From: JBBDUG01 sp040904025
GTDB lineage: Bacteria > Patescibacteriota > Minisyncoccia > Phycocordibacterales > SW-6-46-9
Length of the DNA stretch: 64,000 nucleotides
Direction: 5' to 3'
NCBI GenBank assembly: GCA_040904025.1
Contig: JBBDUG010000033.1
Location: forward strand, 1-64,000
Shown piece by piece: positions 25,570-34,814 of the stretch. The notes under the pieces are model-generated. The model saw only the letters and a list, made by a program, of their open reading frames with translations. It was not told where the DNA came from and made no database searches. The stretch's first letter is position 1. Each line of letters opens with the position of its first letter. A program made the translations under genes and the position numbers.

Positions 25570-27621
25570 TTAGATATCAATTGTTGCCATCTTTGCATTC
25601 GACTGAATGAAAGATTTGCGTGGAGGAACATCAGATCCCATAAGGGTCTCGAATATACGATTCGCAGCTTCTGCATCCTCAATTGCAACCTGCTTCAACA
25701 CACGATTAGATGGATCCATGGTTGTTTCCCAAAGTTCCTCGGGATTCATCTCACCGAGACCTTTGTATCTCTGAATACTTATCTTCCGTGATGTCTCTGC
25801 TTCATCGGCGCTAATACCTTCATTCTTTATCTCAGATGCCTTTTCTTCATCCACGCCCTTAGACTTGAGATACTTAAGTTTCTCTTCTTCTGTATAGAAA
25901 TAATTAGATTCTTTCCCCGCTTCTATCTTATAGAGTGGGGGTTGTGCTATGTAGAGATACCCCCCTTCGATAATTGGACGGAAGTATCGAAAAAAGAGGG
26001 TGAGAAGAAGTGTACGAATATGCGCACCATCTACATCAGCATCTGTTGCGATGATGGTCTTGTGGTATCGCAATCCGGAGATATCAAACGTATCTCCAAT
26101 CGCGGTTCCAATGGCGATAACAAGATTCTTCACTTGTTCATTCTTAAGCATGCGGTCAAGACGAGCGCGTTCAACATTCAAAATCTTTCCACGGAGCGGA
26201 AGAACTGCCTGTGTTCGATTATCACGACCTTGCTTGGCTGAGCCCCCGGCAGAATCTCCCTCGACGATGAACAACTCAGCCTCTTCTGCATTCTTTATCT
26301 GGCAGTCCGCCAACTTTCCAGGTAGTGTCATTCCCTCCAGCGCCCCCTTACGCAACACACTATCTTTCGCTGCTTTCGCTGCCTTGCGGGCACGCATGGC
26401 AAGAATAGATTTCTGTATCACCCCCTTTGCATCAGACGGATTCTCTTCCAGATACTCTTGCAATGCATTGTTGAAAGCAGTCTCAACCGCACCGCGGGCC
26501 TCAGGAGAACCTAATTTTGCTTTTGTCTGACCCTCGAACTGAACTTCTGCAAGCTTCACAGAAATTATTGCGGTAAGCCCCTCGAGTACATCATCTCCGG
26601 AAAGATTATCTTCCTTTTCTTTCAAGATATTATTATCCCGCGCATATTGATTGATAGTACGTGTCAGAGCAGACTTGAATCCAGTCACATGCATACCGCC
26701 TTCTGCGGTATAGATATTATTTGCAAACGCAAAGAGTCGAGTGGAAATATCATCAACATACTGAAAAGCAATCTCAACTCCGATATCCTGCGGAGTATCG
26801 TCACCCTTCTTAATCGTCGTGTCTAGATAGAAAATTTCAGACTGCACCGACTTATATGGTTCATTGTGATATCGAACAAATGATTTAAGCCCCCCTTCAA
26901 AGTAAAAGCTTGTGGATGGGAGAGATAATCCAAGTTCATCAAACCAAAAGACGGATTCTGTATCTATGTCACCTTCATACTCTCGTGCATCAATAATATG
27001 CACACGCATTTCCTTCACAAGATATGCTTGCTGACGTAGGCGAGAAACAATCTTCTGCCAGTTAAATTCGATGGTTTGAAATATTTCAGGATCAGGCTGA
27101 AACGCGATAATGGTCCCTGTCTGATCTGACTTTCCTTGTTTTTTAACTTTGGCCTTCCTATCTCCGCGGGAATATTCCTGTATATACTTACCGCCATCAC
27201 GATGTACCTCCGCCCGTGCCCACTCAGAGAGTGCATTCACGACAGAAACACCAACTCCATGGAGTCCTCCAGATACCTTATATCCTTCCCCACCAAACTT
27301 TCCGCCAGAGTGAAGTGTGGTCATAATAACTTCAAGAGCAGAGACTTTTGCTTTTTTATGTGTATCAATCGGAATACCGCGACCATTATCTACAACCCGA
27401 ATCTTATTATCGGGAAGCAGTACAACTTCAACTCGATCAGCATGCCCCGCCATCGCTTCGTCTCGTGAGTTATCAAACACCTCCCAGATAAGATGATGGA
27501 GTCCCTCAGGTCCTGTGGTACCGATATACATTCCCGGACGCTTCCGCACCGGCTCCAACCCCTCAAGGACGGTGATATCTTTTGCTGCGTATGATTGTTT
27601 TTTACTGCTTTTCTTTGGCAT
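25570..27621 (-). CDS. gyrB: DNA gyrase subunit B
   Basis: 683 residues. The GHKL ATPase has 'EVFDNSRDEAMAG', 'VVDNGRGIPID' and 'GGLHGVGVSVVNALSE'. The Toprim domain has 'FIVEGDSAGGSAKQGRDN' and the metal motif 'ATDADVDGAHI'. The C-terminal end is 'QRYKGLGEMNPEELWETTM'. It supplies the ATPase and metal site of gyrase with the GyrA encoded at 8970-11447. It is monocistronic, with an extended -10 promoter about 35 nt upstream. Confidence 0.98.
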   Translation of the reverse strand: MPKKSSKKQSYAAKDITVLEGLEPVRKRPGMYIGTTGPEGLHHLIWEVFDNSRDEAMAGHADRVEVVLLPDNKIRVVDNGRGIPIDTHKKAKVSALEVIMTTLHSGGKFGGEGYKVSGGLHGVGVSVVNALSEWARAEVHRDGGKYIQEYSRGDRKAKVKKQGKSDQTGTIIAFQPDPEIFQTIEFNWQKIVSRLRQQAYLVKEMRVHIIDAREYEGDIDTESVFWFDELGLSLPSTSFYFEGGLKSFVRYHNEPYKSVQSEIFYLDTTIKKGDDTPQDIGVEIAFQYVDDISTRLFAFANNIYTAEGGMHVTGFKSALTRTINQYARDNNILKEKEDNLSGDDVLEGLTAIISVKLAEVQFEGQTKAKLGSPEARGAVETAFNNALQEYLEENPSDAKGVIQKSILAMRARKAAKAAKDSVLRKGALEGMTLPGKLADCQIKNAEEAELFIVEGDSAGGSAKQGRDNRTQAVLPLRGKILNVERARLDRMLKNEQVKNLVIAIGTAIGDTFDISGLRYHKTIIATDADVDGAHIRTLLLTLFFRYFRPIIEGGYLYIAQPPLYKIEAGKESNYFYTEEEKLKYLKSKGVDEEKASEIKNEGISADEAETSRKISIQRYKGLGEMNPEELWETTMDPSNRVLKQVAIEDAEAANRIFETLMGSDVPPRKSFIQSNAKMATIDI

Positions 27622-27655
27622 AAAAAAATAAGAAACGAGTGTCTCGTATACCTAC

Positions 27656-27664
27656 AGTATAGCA
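27656..27664 (-). promoter_or_regulatory. Extended -10 promoter of gyrB
   Basis: TGC-TATACT on the minus strand. The leader then contains a five-base-pair hairpin (ACGAG/CTCGT, about 27633-27645) followed by a T-rich run just before the start codon, which may attenuate transcription. Confidence 0.5.
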
Positions 27665-27727
27665 AAGAAATACCCATTTATTAAGCGAAAATCGTACTTT
27701 TTCATGGGGATAAAAATGGTCAATTTC

Positions 27728-27757
27728 TTGACTCTATATAGTATCTCCTTCTAGTAT
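27728..27757 (+). promoter_or_regulatory. Promoter of small membrane protein gene
   Basis: TTGACT (27728-27733), 18 nt, TAGTAT (27752-27757). It is the same layout as the promoters at 1963 and 18347. Confidence 0.55.
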
Positions 27758-27803
27758 AGGAGGTGGACACAGCTTCATCATCTTAAATAGAGACTCGAGT
27801 ACT

Positions 27804-28133
27804 ATGGAGACAGCTACAGACAGTTCTTTAGGGAGAAGGGTATTTATCGGAACACCAGGATTCATCACCCCAATTCTTGCGGCGAAATTCCTGCCGACAG
27901 TAGAGGTTGCACTCGCATCAATCTTGGTCATTTGGATTGGAGGTACTCTCCTCTGCGTCTTCTACAACGGGATGGCGGGGGAGTCGACCTTTTTCTCTGA
28001 ATACAACATCAAAGAAAAGAGTGTATTTCACAAGCCTCTAAGACCGGATATTAAGACTGTTATCTTGAGTCTTTTTATCGGGACATGCTTTGCCCTCCCC
28101 ACAACCATCTTATTCTTCCCGGGATCATACTAA
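27804..28133 (+). CDS. Small membrane protein, unknown
   Basis: 109 residues with hydrophobic segments at about 20-34, 35-54 and 86-105. A polar loop contains 'GMAGESTFFSEYNIKEKS'. No family recognised. It is a lone plus-strand gene between gyrB and pheT, with its own promoter and terminator. An AGGAGG lies about 40 nt upstream of the ATG, too far to serve it. Confidence 0.6.
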   Translation: METATDSSLGRRVFIGTPGFITPILAAKFLPTVEVALASILVIWIGGTLLCVFYNGMAGESTFFSEYNIKEKSVFHKPLRPDIKTVILSLFIGTCFALPTTILFFPGSY

Positions 28134-28151
28134 TCTTTCTGACTAATATAC

Positions 28152-28176
28152 GGTACACCGAAAGGTGTACCTTTTT
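28152..28176 (+). terminator. Intrinsic terminator
   Basis: GGTACACC-GAAA-GGTGTACC followed by TTTTT. It abuts the stop codon of the convergent pheT gene. Confidence 0.88.
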
Positions 28177-30045
28177 CTATCGTGTCTCCCATCCCTCTTT
28201 CTCCTCAAGAGAACCATAGACATCATCCATGATGTCATTCACCTCTTCATCAGAGAGTGTCTTCTCAGGAGATTGAAAGACAAGATTGAATGCATATGAT
28301 ATTCGTCCGTCTTTTTCATATTCATCAAAGCGGGACAAGCGAACAAGCATCTCTCCCGCCTTCTCTTCAATCACATCTCGAACCACTTCTTCATCAACAT
28401 CTACAGGCACCCACACAGCAACGTCACGTAATACAAATGGATACGGTGAGATGGGGGTAAAGGAAAAAGATTCATCTTCGATTTCAGCAAGATCAGCGTC
28501 TTCAGGATCAGGGAGTGTCTCGAATATTTCTTCAAGATCAATCTCCCACACACCACCAGATATCTCACCATCAACATCAAATCCAGCTTCTTTCAACACA
28601 GTGACCGCCTGTTCAACAGGCTCATCATCTGATGCACCAATAGCAAGTGCCGGATACTCTCGATCATTTTCAAACACTGTCCCTATCTCAAACATCTTTA
28701 AGGAGCCCTCTCCGAGAATTGGCTCCCATCGCATATTATCCTCAAGTGCCTCTCGTATCCCATCGGAAAGATTTGTACGTAAAAAACCCTTGTCACTAGC
28801 AATTTTATTTTTCACTTCAATTTCTCCTTCATTTCTGAAGGTATATAAATATACCTCACTGAATCCCGCTTCAACTAAAATGTCTCGTATATGCTCTTTG
28901 TAGTAATGAGTCTTTGAAATATTACCTTCTTCTTTTGTTGGCACAACAGATTCAATACGATCATACCCATATATTCGACCAATTTCCTCCATCACATCAG
29001 CGGGAAGAGAGATGTCTGTACGCCAGAATGGGGCAGAGACAACAAATCCGTCTCCCATTGAGAGAACATTGAATTGCAAGCGGGTAAGGATATCTTCTAC
29101 CTCTTCCTCGGAGATATCTGTCCCGAGAAGTGAGTTGACCTCCTCAATCGAGAAGGAGACAGAGATCGGCTCTTGTGGAGAAGGGTACAAATCAACAACA
29201 GTGGAAGACTCTCCACCAGCGATATCTTTAACAAGACTACTAAGACGGCCCATAGCCGATGCAGCTAGAACTGCAGGGACATTATTCTCAAATCGTTTTG
29301 ATGCATCGGTGCGTAAATTAAGTTTCTGGGATGCCCTACGAATAATGGTGGGGTTAAAACTGCAGGAAGAAAGGAGAACACGGGTTGTATTCTCATCTAT
29401 CCCTGATGTTTCTCCCCCTTTTATTCCCGCAACATCAAGCGCCTTCTCATCATCGGCGATAACGGGGATGGAGGAATCGAGTGTATACTCCTTCTCATCG
29501 AGAAGTTTAATTGTCTCTCCATCCTTGGCAAAACGAATCTTAATCTCCTTTGCTCCCTCCCCCGCTACTTTGTCATAGTCAAAGGCATGCACTGGTTGCC
29601 CAGTCTCCAGCATGACAAAGTTGGTAATATCAACAATATTATTAATACTCCGCTGTCCAACAGATGCCAACCGCTCGACAAGCCAATCAGGTGAAGCGCC
29701 CACAGTTATCCCCGAGATAACACACTTGAGTGCACGACGTGCAATACTTTCATCAACAGAAAGTGAGACAAGTTCATTATCACCACGTCCATCTACCTCA
29801 TCTCCCTCTGGGAGAACCATCTTCACATCAACCAAAGTCGCAATCTCTCGTGCTATCCCAATATGCGAAAGAGAGTCGGAAGCACGATTAGGAAGTATAT
29901 CCAGATCAAATATGACATCATCACCCCTCTCTTCGATCCCTTCGACTTCGTATGAATGTCGATTCAACAAAGAAGCTAGCTCTTGAGGATCAGGTAAAGA
30001 TTCAGAATCGAGATAGGTTGTAAGCCAATTAAGTGAAACGAGCAT
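28177..30045 (-). CDS. pheT: Phenylalanine--tRNA ligase beta subunit (lacks EMAPII domain)
   Basis: 622 residues versus about 800. It starts 'MLVSLNWLTTYL' as usual, but 'EVEGIEERGDDVIFDLDIL' runs straight into 'PNRASDSLSHIGIAREIATL'. The EMAPII-like tRNA-binding domain normally found at about residues 40-150 is therefore absent. The B3/4 editing, B5 and anticodon-binding FDX domains remain. An in-frame extension to 30177 overlaps pheS, so ATG 30045 (1 nt after the pheS stop) is chosen. Confidence 0.95.
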   Translation of the reverse strand: MLVSLNWLTTYLDSESLPDPQELASLLNRHSYEVEGIEERGDDVIFDLDILPNRASDSLSHIGIAREIATLVDVKMVLPEGDEVDGRGDNELVSLSVDESIARRALKCVISGITVGASPDWLVERLASVGQRSINNIVDITNFVMLETGQPVHAFDYDKVAGEGAKEIKIRFAKDGETIKLLDEKEYTLDSSIPVIADDEKALDVAGIKGGETSGIDENTTRVLLSSCSFNPTIIRRASQKLNLRTDASKRFENNVPAVLAASAMGRLSSLVKDIAGGESSTVVDLYPSPQEPISVSFSIEEVNSLLGTDISEEEVEDILTRLQFNVLSMGDGFVVSAPFWRTDISLPADVMEEIGRIYGYDRIESVVPTKEEGNISKTHYYKEHIRDILVEAGFSEVYLYTFRNEGEIEVKNKIASDKGFLRTNLSDGIREALEDNMRWEPILGEGSLKMFEIGTVFENDREYPALAIGASDDEPVEQAVTVLKEAGFDVDGEISGGVWEIDLEEIFETLPDPEDADLAEIEDESFSFTPISPYPFVLRDVAVWVPVDVDEEVVRDVIEEKAGEMLVRLSRFDEYEKDGRISYAFNLVFQSPEKTLSDEEVNDIMDDVYGSLEEKEGWETR

Positions 30046-30046
30046 A

Positions 30047-30742
30047 TTAGAATTGATTATGAAAACGAAGATCACCTCGGAAGAGAAGGCGGACATCATC
30101 AATACCGTATCGGAGCATTGTAAGTCGGTCGAGTCCCATACCAAATGCAAATCCCTGCCATTTTTTAGGATCAACACCAGCCGCCTCTAAGACATTCGGA
30201 TGCACCATTCCTGCCCCGAGGATCTCTGTCCACTCAGATTCTCCTTTTGGACGCATGTCCACCTCCACCCCCGGCTCTACAAACGGAAAGTAGCTGGGAC
30301 GTAATCGAACATCCATGTCTTTTCCAAAGAACTCATCAAAGAAATAATTAAGTGTTCCTTTCAGATGCCCGAGAGTAACATCGGTTCCGATCATAAGCCC
30401 TTCAAGCTGATGGAACTGAACTTCATGAGTTGCATCAGTTGCCTCATATCGATATGTCCTACCAGGCGCAAGAATACGAAATGGAGGTTGAGCATCTTCC
30501 ATGAAGCGAATCTGTACCGGCGAAGTGTGTGTGCGCAAAAGATCTCCCAGATTATTCTCTTCAAGCCAGAAGGTATCCCACAGATCTCGTGCCGGATGAT
30601 CTTTGGGAACATTTAATGCATCAAAATTATAATGCTCTGTTTCGACTTCGGGACCTTCAGCCACCTGAAAACCGAGCGAGCCGAGAATATCGACTGCTCG
30701 TCGTACAACGATTGTATTCGGATGATAGTGGCCGTTAGACAT
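30047..30742 (-). CDS. pheS: Phenylalanine--tRNA ligase alpha subunit (core only)
   Basis: 231 residues versus about 330-350. It begins directly at the catalytic core ('HPNTIVVRRAVDILGSLGF') and has class II motifs 'TSPVQIRFM', 'RILAPGRTYRYEATDATH' and 'FGMGLDRLTMLRYGI'. The N-terminal coiled coil that contacts tRNA-Phe is missing. Together with the trimmed beta subunit this makes a minimal PheRS. Its start overlaps the alr stop by eight bases. Confidence 0.95.
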   Translation of the reverse strand: MSNGHYHPNTIVVRRAVDILGSLGFQVAEGPEVETEHYNFDALNVPKDHPARDLWDTFWLEENNLGDLLRTHTSPVQIRFMEDAQPPFRILAPGRTYRYEATDATHEVQFHQLEGLMIGTDVTLGHLKGTLNYFFDEFFGKDMDVRLRPSYFPFVEPGVEVDMRPKGESEWTEILGAGMVHPNVLEAAGVDPKKWQGFAFGMGLDRLTMLRYGIDDVRLLFRGDLRFHNQF

Positions 30743-31871
30743 AGATTCTTTTTATAAGGGGGTTTATGCGTGTAATAGTCTCATACCAACTGGTATCGTC
30801 AAGTGATGCCATCTCATATGCCGTGATCTTCTCATCTCCCTGCTCTCCGATAAGTACAACCTCATCTCCCATTGATGTCCCAGGGATATCGGTAACATCA
30901 ACAGTAATAATATCCATTGAAACCCTTCCAACAACACGAGCTCTTTTACCTCTGATAAGTACATGTCCAATTCCTGATAATTTTCGAGAAAATCCATGCC
31001 AATATCCAACCGGACAGATAGCAAGTGTCGCGTCATGAGAGAGAACCTCTGTACCATCATACCCCACCCGTGTTCCCACGGGAACGTTCTTCACCTCCCC
31101 CACGATCGTCTTCCAAGAGAGGGCGGGAGTCAGAGTCAAATCTTCCTCAAGATGTGCTTTTGCCTCTTGAGAAGGCCAGAGCCCATACATACCGATTCCT
31201 ATACGCACAAGATCGAAATGAGACTCCGGAAATAAAAGTGCTCCTCCCGTTGCTGCTGTGTGGCAGAGTGGAGAAAAACCCCCATCTTCAAATGCATTTT
31301 TCCATTCGGTAAATCGTTCGATTTGAGTATTGGTGAAATGAGGTAGCACCGGATTTTTTGCTGCAGAGAAATGAGTGAATAATCCTTCAATATGTAACTC
31401 CCCTTTATGTTTCTTTAGAGTCTTTAATAATAGATCTCTGTCTTTCTCAAAAAACCCATGACGTGTCATTCCAGTATCAACTTTGATATGAATCTTGGGA
31501 GCTACTCCCCCCTTCTCCATCTCTTGTATTACAGCCTCAAGTAGATCAAAGGTTGAAACGGTAATACTTATACCCTTTTCAGCTGCCTGGGAGATACGCT
31601 CCGGTAATGTATACCCAAGCACGAGAATAGGAATTGATATCCCTTCTTTTCGCAGAGCAAGTGCTTCAACGATAGAATCGACAATAAGCCAATCGATTCC
31701 ACAATTAATAACCTCTTGGGAGAATTGTCGAAAATCATGACCGTATGCATTTGATTTTACAACCGCTCCTAAGGCTGTACCGGAGTCAATATGGGACCTA
31801 AAAATATTGAAATTATCCTGTATTGCTACCTTATCAACCTCTATCCATGTACGGAGTCCATCTGTCATCAT
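30735..31871 (-). CDS. alr: Alanine racemase
   Basis: About 378 residues. The PLP lysine is Lys39 in 'AVVKSNAYGHD'; the second-face catalytic region is 'TRVGYDGTEV'; 'RIGIGMYGLWPS' and 'GRVSMDIITVDVTD' are conserved blocks. It converts L-Ala to D-Ala for peptidoglycan, agreeing with mltG and the lytic transglycosylase here. The frame opens at 31907, but ATG 31871 lies exactly 7 nt after a TAGTAT box, so I take that start. First gene of alr-pheS-pheT. Confidence 0.95.
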   Translation of the reverse strand: MMTDGLRTWIEVDKVAIQDNFNIFRSHIDSGTALGAVVKSNAYGHDFRQFSQEVINCGIDWLIVDSIVEALALRKEGISIPILVLGYTLPERISQAAEKGISITVSTFDLLEAVIQEMEKGGVAPKIHIKVDTGMTRHGFFEKDRDLLLKTLKKHKGELHIEGLFTHFSAAKNPVLPHFTNTQIERFTEWKNAFEDGGFSPLCHTAATGGALLFPESHFDLVRIGIGMYGLWPSQEAKAHLEEDLTLTPALSWKTIVGEVKNVPVGTRVGYDGTEVLSHDATLAICPVGYWHGFSRKLSGIGHVLIRGKRARVVGRVSMDIITVDVTDIPGTSMGDEVVLIGEQGDEKITAYEMASLDDTSWYETITRINPLIKRIYV

Positions 31872-31878
31872 ACTAAGA

Positions 31879-31884
31879 ATACTA
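31879..31884 (-). promoter_or_regulatory. -10 box of alr-pheS-pheT, leaderless
   Basis: TAGTAT on the minus strand, 7 nt before the ATG at 31871. No convincing -35. Confidence 0.45.
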
Positions 31885-31958
31885 GCGCACAAATACCTGC
31901 TTATCAAAAGAAAATCCGCACCTTTTCAGCACGGATTAGCTCTATTTTTCAGCTTTGG

Positions 31959-32031
31959 AGCCACCTCGGAGACTCGAACTCCGGACCTATCCCTTACAAG
32001 GGGATTGCTCTACCAACTGAGCTAAGGTGGC
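31959..32031 (-). tRNA. tRNA-Thr (anticodon TGT)
   Basis: Acceptor GCCACCT/AGGTGGC, D arm GCTC/GAGC, anticodon stem ATCCC/GGGAT with loop CTTGTAA (anticodon TGT), T arm CGGAG-TTCGAGT-CTCCG, discriminator T. CCA is not encoded. Confidence 0.96.
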
Positions 32032-32066
32032 AACGGAGACTAGTATACCGAATAGAGTATAAAATG

Positions 32067-32435
32067 CTAGTCACTATACCGATCGTGCAATTTGCTTATA
32101 TATTTTCGCACCTTACCCAAAAAGCGAAGAAGGGTAACGATTATGTCGTGAATAACACTAGCAATGACTGTAATGGCAAACTTTGCACCACGGCGGAGTG
32201 TAGGGTGCTCGCGCAATTCTTGCACTTTTTGTGTAAGACTCTGTCCTCCGCGCTCCAAAAAGGAAGAGATCTGGGTTTGAATAAAGTTAACGCTTTCTTC
32301 AAGCCACTTATTCAACTTCTTTCTTATAACAACCAAAAAGCGAGGAAGTCCCCGCTTCTCTTCAAACAGACGAGTTCCGAGGAGAATAATAATTCCCGCA
32401 AGTGAAAATATGAAGATGTAAAACCATGCGGTCAT
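32067..32435 (-). CDS. Small membrane-anchored protein, unknown
   Basis: 122 residues: an N-terminal helix (about 5-22), a basic amphipathic middle ('RKKLNKWLEESVNFIQTQIS'), and a second hydrophobic stretch (about 84-104). It follows tsf by 3 nt and is probably co-transcribed with rpsB-tsf. No family recognised. Confidence 0.6.
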   Translation of the reverse strand: MTAWFYIFIFSLAGIIILLGTRLFEEKRGLPRFLVVIRKKLNKWLEESVNFIQTQISSFLERGGQSLTQKVQELREHPTLRRGAKFAITVIASVIHDIIVTLLRFLGKVRKYISKLHDRYSD

Positions 32436-32438
32436 GGA

Positions 32439-33023
32439 CTATATAGAGAATCGTGCGTAGTCTCCAATATCAACGCGTTCCCCAAATTTTTGAGTTGCTT
32501 CTGCAACGAGATCCTTTATGGCCTTCTCGCCATCTTTGATATACGCCTGCTCCATAAGAACCTTGTCTTTAAAGTATGAATCCATCTTCCCCTGAAGAAT
32601 CTTTTCTTGCATATCCTCCGGCTTATCCTGAATCTCTTCAACAAAGACTTCCTTTGCTTTCTCTCGAGCAGTCTCATCAATATCCTCAGTAGTTTTAAAC
32701 TGGGGGTTCATTGCTGCAATGTGCATTGCAATTTCATATCCAAACTCTTGAAATTCTTCGTTACGCGCAACAAAATCTGTCTCACAGAGAACCTCTACCA
32801 TAGCACCAACTGTTGCATTGGTGTGGATGTATGCCTGCACGACACCGGCACCAAGGTCACGTCCCGATTTCTTCTCAGCGGTTGCTTTGCTCTTTTTCTC
32901 GAGAATCACAAGTGCCTTCTCCATATCACCACCAGCTTCCTCTAGTGCTTTTTTGCATTGCATAATAGAGACACTACTCTTGTCTCGAAGTTCTTTGATT
33001 TTCTCTGTGCTAATTTCCCCCAT
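32439..33023 (-). CDS. tsf: Elongation factor Ts
   Basis: 194 residues from the ATG that begins 'MGEISTEKIKELRDK'. The UBA-like N-terminal domain is followed by the EF-Ts signature 'LCETDFVARNEEFQEFGYEI' and a single core subdomain, with 'GEKAIKDLVAEATQKFGERV' at the end. It is shorter than E. coli EF-Ts (283), with the coiled-coil region reduced. It exchanges GDP on EF-Tu. The start lies inside the last codons of rpsB (14-nt overlap). Confidence 0.95.
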   Translation of the reverse strand: MGEISTEKIKELRDKSSVSIMQCKKALEEAGGDMEKALVILEKKSKATAEKKSGRDLGAGVVQAYIHTNATVGAMVEVLCETDFVARNEEFQEFGYEIAMHIAAMNPQFKTTEDIDETAREKAKEVFVEEIQDKPEDMQEKILQGKMDSYFKDKVLMEQAYIKDGEKAIKDLVAEATQKFGERVDIGDYARFSI

Positions 33024-33714
33024 CTTTTTGTTTTGTATCGTTAATAACATTGGTAATTTCTCCCACAACATACTCAATACTTGAGCGTGATGCATCATTA
33101 CCGGGAATAGGATAGTCTACAACATTAAAATCACAATCATTGTTGCAAAGTGCAATGATCTCTACCCCCTTCATACGCGCCTCTTTGACTGCAAGAGACT
33201 CTTCATTTGCATCGATGATGAAAAGTGCCTTAGGAAGACCCTCCATATCGACAATGCCTCCAAACTTGTCTTCAAGCTTTCGCACTTCTCGATCAAGGAT
33301 AAGCTGTTCCTTTTTTGTATACTTATCAAGCTCCCCTTTCTCTCGCTGAGCAATGAGCTTGTGGTATCGATCGACTCGCTTTTTTATCTGTGAGTAGTTG
33401 GTAAGTGTCCCACCAATCCAGCGTCCAACCATATACGGCTGATTTACACGTTCAGCAGCCTCTTGCACGATACGTGCTGCTTCAGGCTTGCTTGCAACAA
33501 AAAGAATGTCCTTGCCTTCAGCAATCACACTCTGTGCATATTCTTTAGCTTCTTCAAGCTTTCGCTGCGTCTCTTCAAGATTAAAAATCTCCACCCCATC
33601 TTTTTTGCCATAGATAAAGGGTTCGCTTGAAGGATGCCGACGCGATTTCTTGTATCCGTAGTGGACACCTGCCTCGAACATGCTCTTTATTTTGTTGTCT
33701 GCTGTGGTGGGCAT
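33010..33714 (-). CDS. rpsB: 30S ribosomal protein S2
   Basis: 234 residues. Typical blocks are 'GVHYGYKKSRRHPSSEPFIY', 'VGRWIGGTLTNYSQIKKRVD' and 'PKALFIIDANEESLAVKEA'. It binds the 30S head-platform hinge and is required to recruit S1. It is followed by tsf, the usual bacterial pairing. A TGC-TATTCT extended -10 lies 12 nt before the ATG. Confidence 0.98.
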   Translation of the reverse strand: MPTTADNKIKSMFEAGVHYGYKKSRRHPSSEPFIYGKKDGVEIFNLEETQRKLEEAKEYAQSVIAEGKDILFVASKPEAARIVQEAAERVNQPYMVGRWIGGTLTNYSQIKKRVDRYHKLIAQREKGELDKYTKKEQLILDREVRKLEDKFGGIVDMEGLPKALFIIDANEESLAVKEARMKGVEIIALCNNDCDFNVVDYPIPGNDASRSSIEYVVGEITNVINDTKQKDGGN

Positions 33715-33759
33715 ATAGCGTGGACTAGAATAGCAAAGTGAAGGGGGTTTGACAACTAT

Positions 33760-34746
33760 TTAAACCTCTAATTCCTCTTGTGCGGCTAGTAATACATCAA
33801 TTATGGAATCAATCTCTCCTTCCATAATTGACTCAATATTGTGCCAAGACTCTTTAATTCTGTGATCAGTGACACGATCTTGTAGAAAATTATATGTGCG
33901 TATCTTCTCACTCCTGTCCCCTGTCCCGATTTGGTTCTTACGCTTTTCAGCATACTTACGAGCCTCTTCTTCTTCGACTGCCTGTTCGACCTTGGCCTGC
34001 AAAATCGCCATAGCTTTCTCGCGATTTTTTAACTGACTCCTCTCTTCGGTCACACGAACATCAATCCCGGTTGGTTTGTGTATAACACGCACTGCTGTCT
34101 CTACCTTGTTCACATTCTGTCCCCCCTTTCCTCCGGCACGAGAGAACTCCATCTCTATATCCTCCTGCTTTATCTCAACTTTCGACTTCTTCCGAATTGG
34201 CAATATCGCCACAGATGCAGTTGAAGTATGAATACGTCCCGACTTTTCTGTCTCAGGTACTCGTTGTACACGATGCACACCGGTTTCAAAACGGAGTTTG
34301 CGATATACATCCTCTCCTCGTATTTCAAAGTTTGCCTCTTTGTATCCCCCGATCCCTAATGGGGATGTAGAAGTGGTGGTAACAGTCCATCCTTGGGATG
34401 CGGCATATTTCTGATACATCTCTACTAGATCAGCGGCAAAGATCGCGGCTTCGTCTCCACCAGCTCCTGCACGAATTTCCAAAACAATATGATTGGGGAA
34501 TTCTTCTTCCTCCTCTTCGGATTTACGCATCTCAACGATCTGATCCGCCACACCTTCTAATTGCTTGGAAAGTGTCCCGATCTCCTCCTCGGCAAGTTCG
34601 GCAAGTCCTGGATCGGATAGTGCTGTCTTTTTTGTCTCCTCGATTCTCCCCTCGACCCGTTCAAACTCCTGCACGAGAAAAGAGTACTTCGAATCGCTGC
34701 GAAGTTCGTCAATTTCACTTTTCACCTGTTCAATAGATTCCGACAT
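33760..34746 (-). CDS. prfA: Peptide chain release factor 1
   Basis: 328 residues. The codon-reading tripeptide is PET in 'RVPETEKSGRIHTS' (RF1 PxT type, not RF2 SPF), so it reads UAA and UAG. The catalytic GGQ is in 'SRAGGKGGQNVNKVET'. The N-terminal domain is somewhat short compared with about 360 residues. No RF2 gene is in the window, although TGA is used as a stop (for example at 571). Confidence 0.96.
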   Translation of the reverse strand: MSESIEQVKSEIDELRSDSKYSFLVQEFERVEGRIEETKKTALSDPGLAELAEEEIGTLSKQLEGVADQIVEMRKSEEEEEEFPNHIVLEIRAGAGGDEAAIFAADLVEMYQKYAASQGWTVTTTSTSPLGIGGYKEANFEIRGEDVYRKLRFETGVHRVQRVPETEKSGRIHTSTASVAILPIRKKSKVEIKQEDIEMEFSRAGGKGGQNVNKVETAVRVIHKPTGIDVRVTEERSQLKNREKAMAILQAKVEQAVEEEEARKYAEKRKNQIGTGDRSEKIRTYNFLQDRVTDHRIKESWHNIESIMEGEIDSIIDVLLAAQEELEV

Positions 34747-34752
34747 ATCTCT

Positions 34753-34758
34753 ATTCTA
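34753..34758 (-). promoter_or_regulatory. -10 box of prfA, leaderless
   Basis: TAGAAT on the minus strand, 6 nt before the ATG. Confidence 0.5.
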
Positions 34759-34771
34759 CATCACAAATACG

Positions 34772-34796
34772 AAAAGCTCGGATACCCGAGCTTTTT
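34772..34796 (-). terminator. Intrinsic terminator after rpmE
   Basis: AAAAGCTCGG/CCGAGC-TTTTT hairpin between rpmE and prfA, T-tailed in both directions. On the minus strand it separates rpmE from prfA. Confidence 0.75.
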
Positions 34797-34814
34797 CTGT
34801 ACATAATATCCTCG

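Noticed and set aside
30046..30177. N-terminal extension of pheT by 44 residues.
   Set aside because: It overlaps pheS and has no family similarity; the conserved PheT start motif begins at the ATG at 30045.
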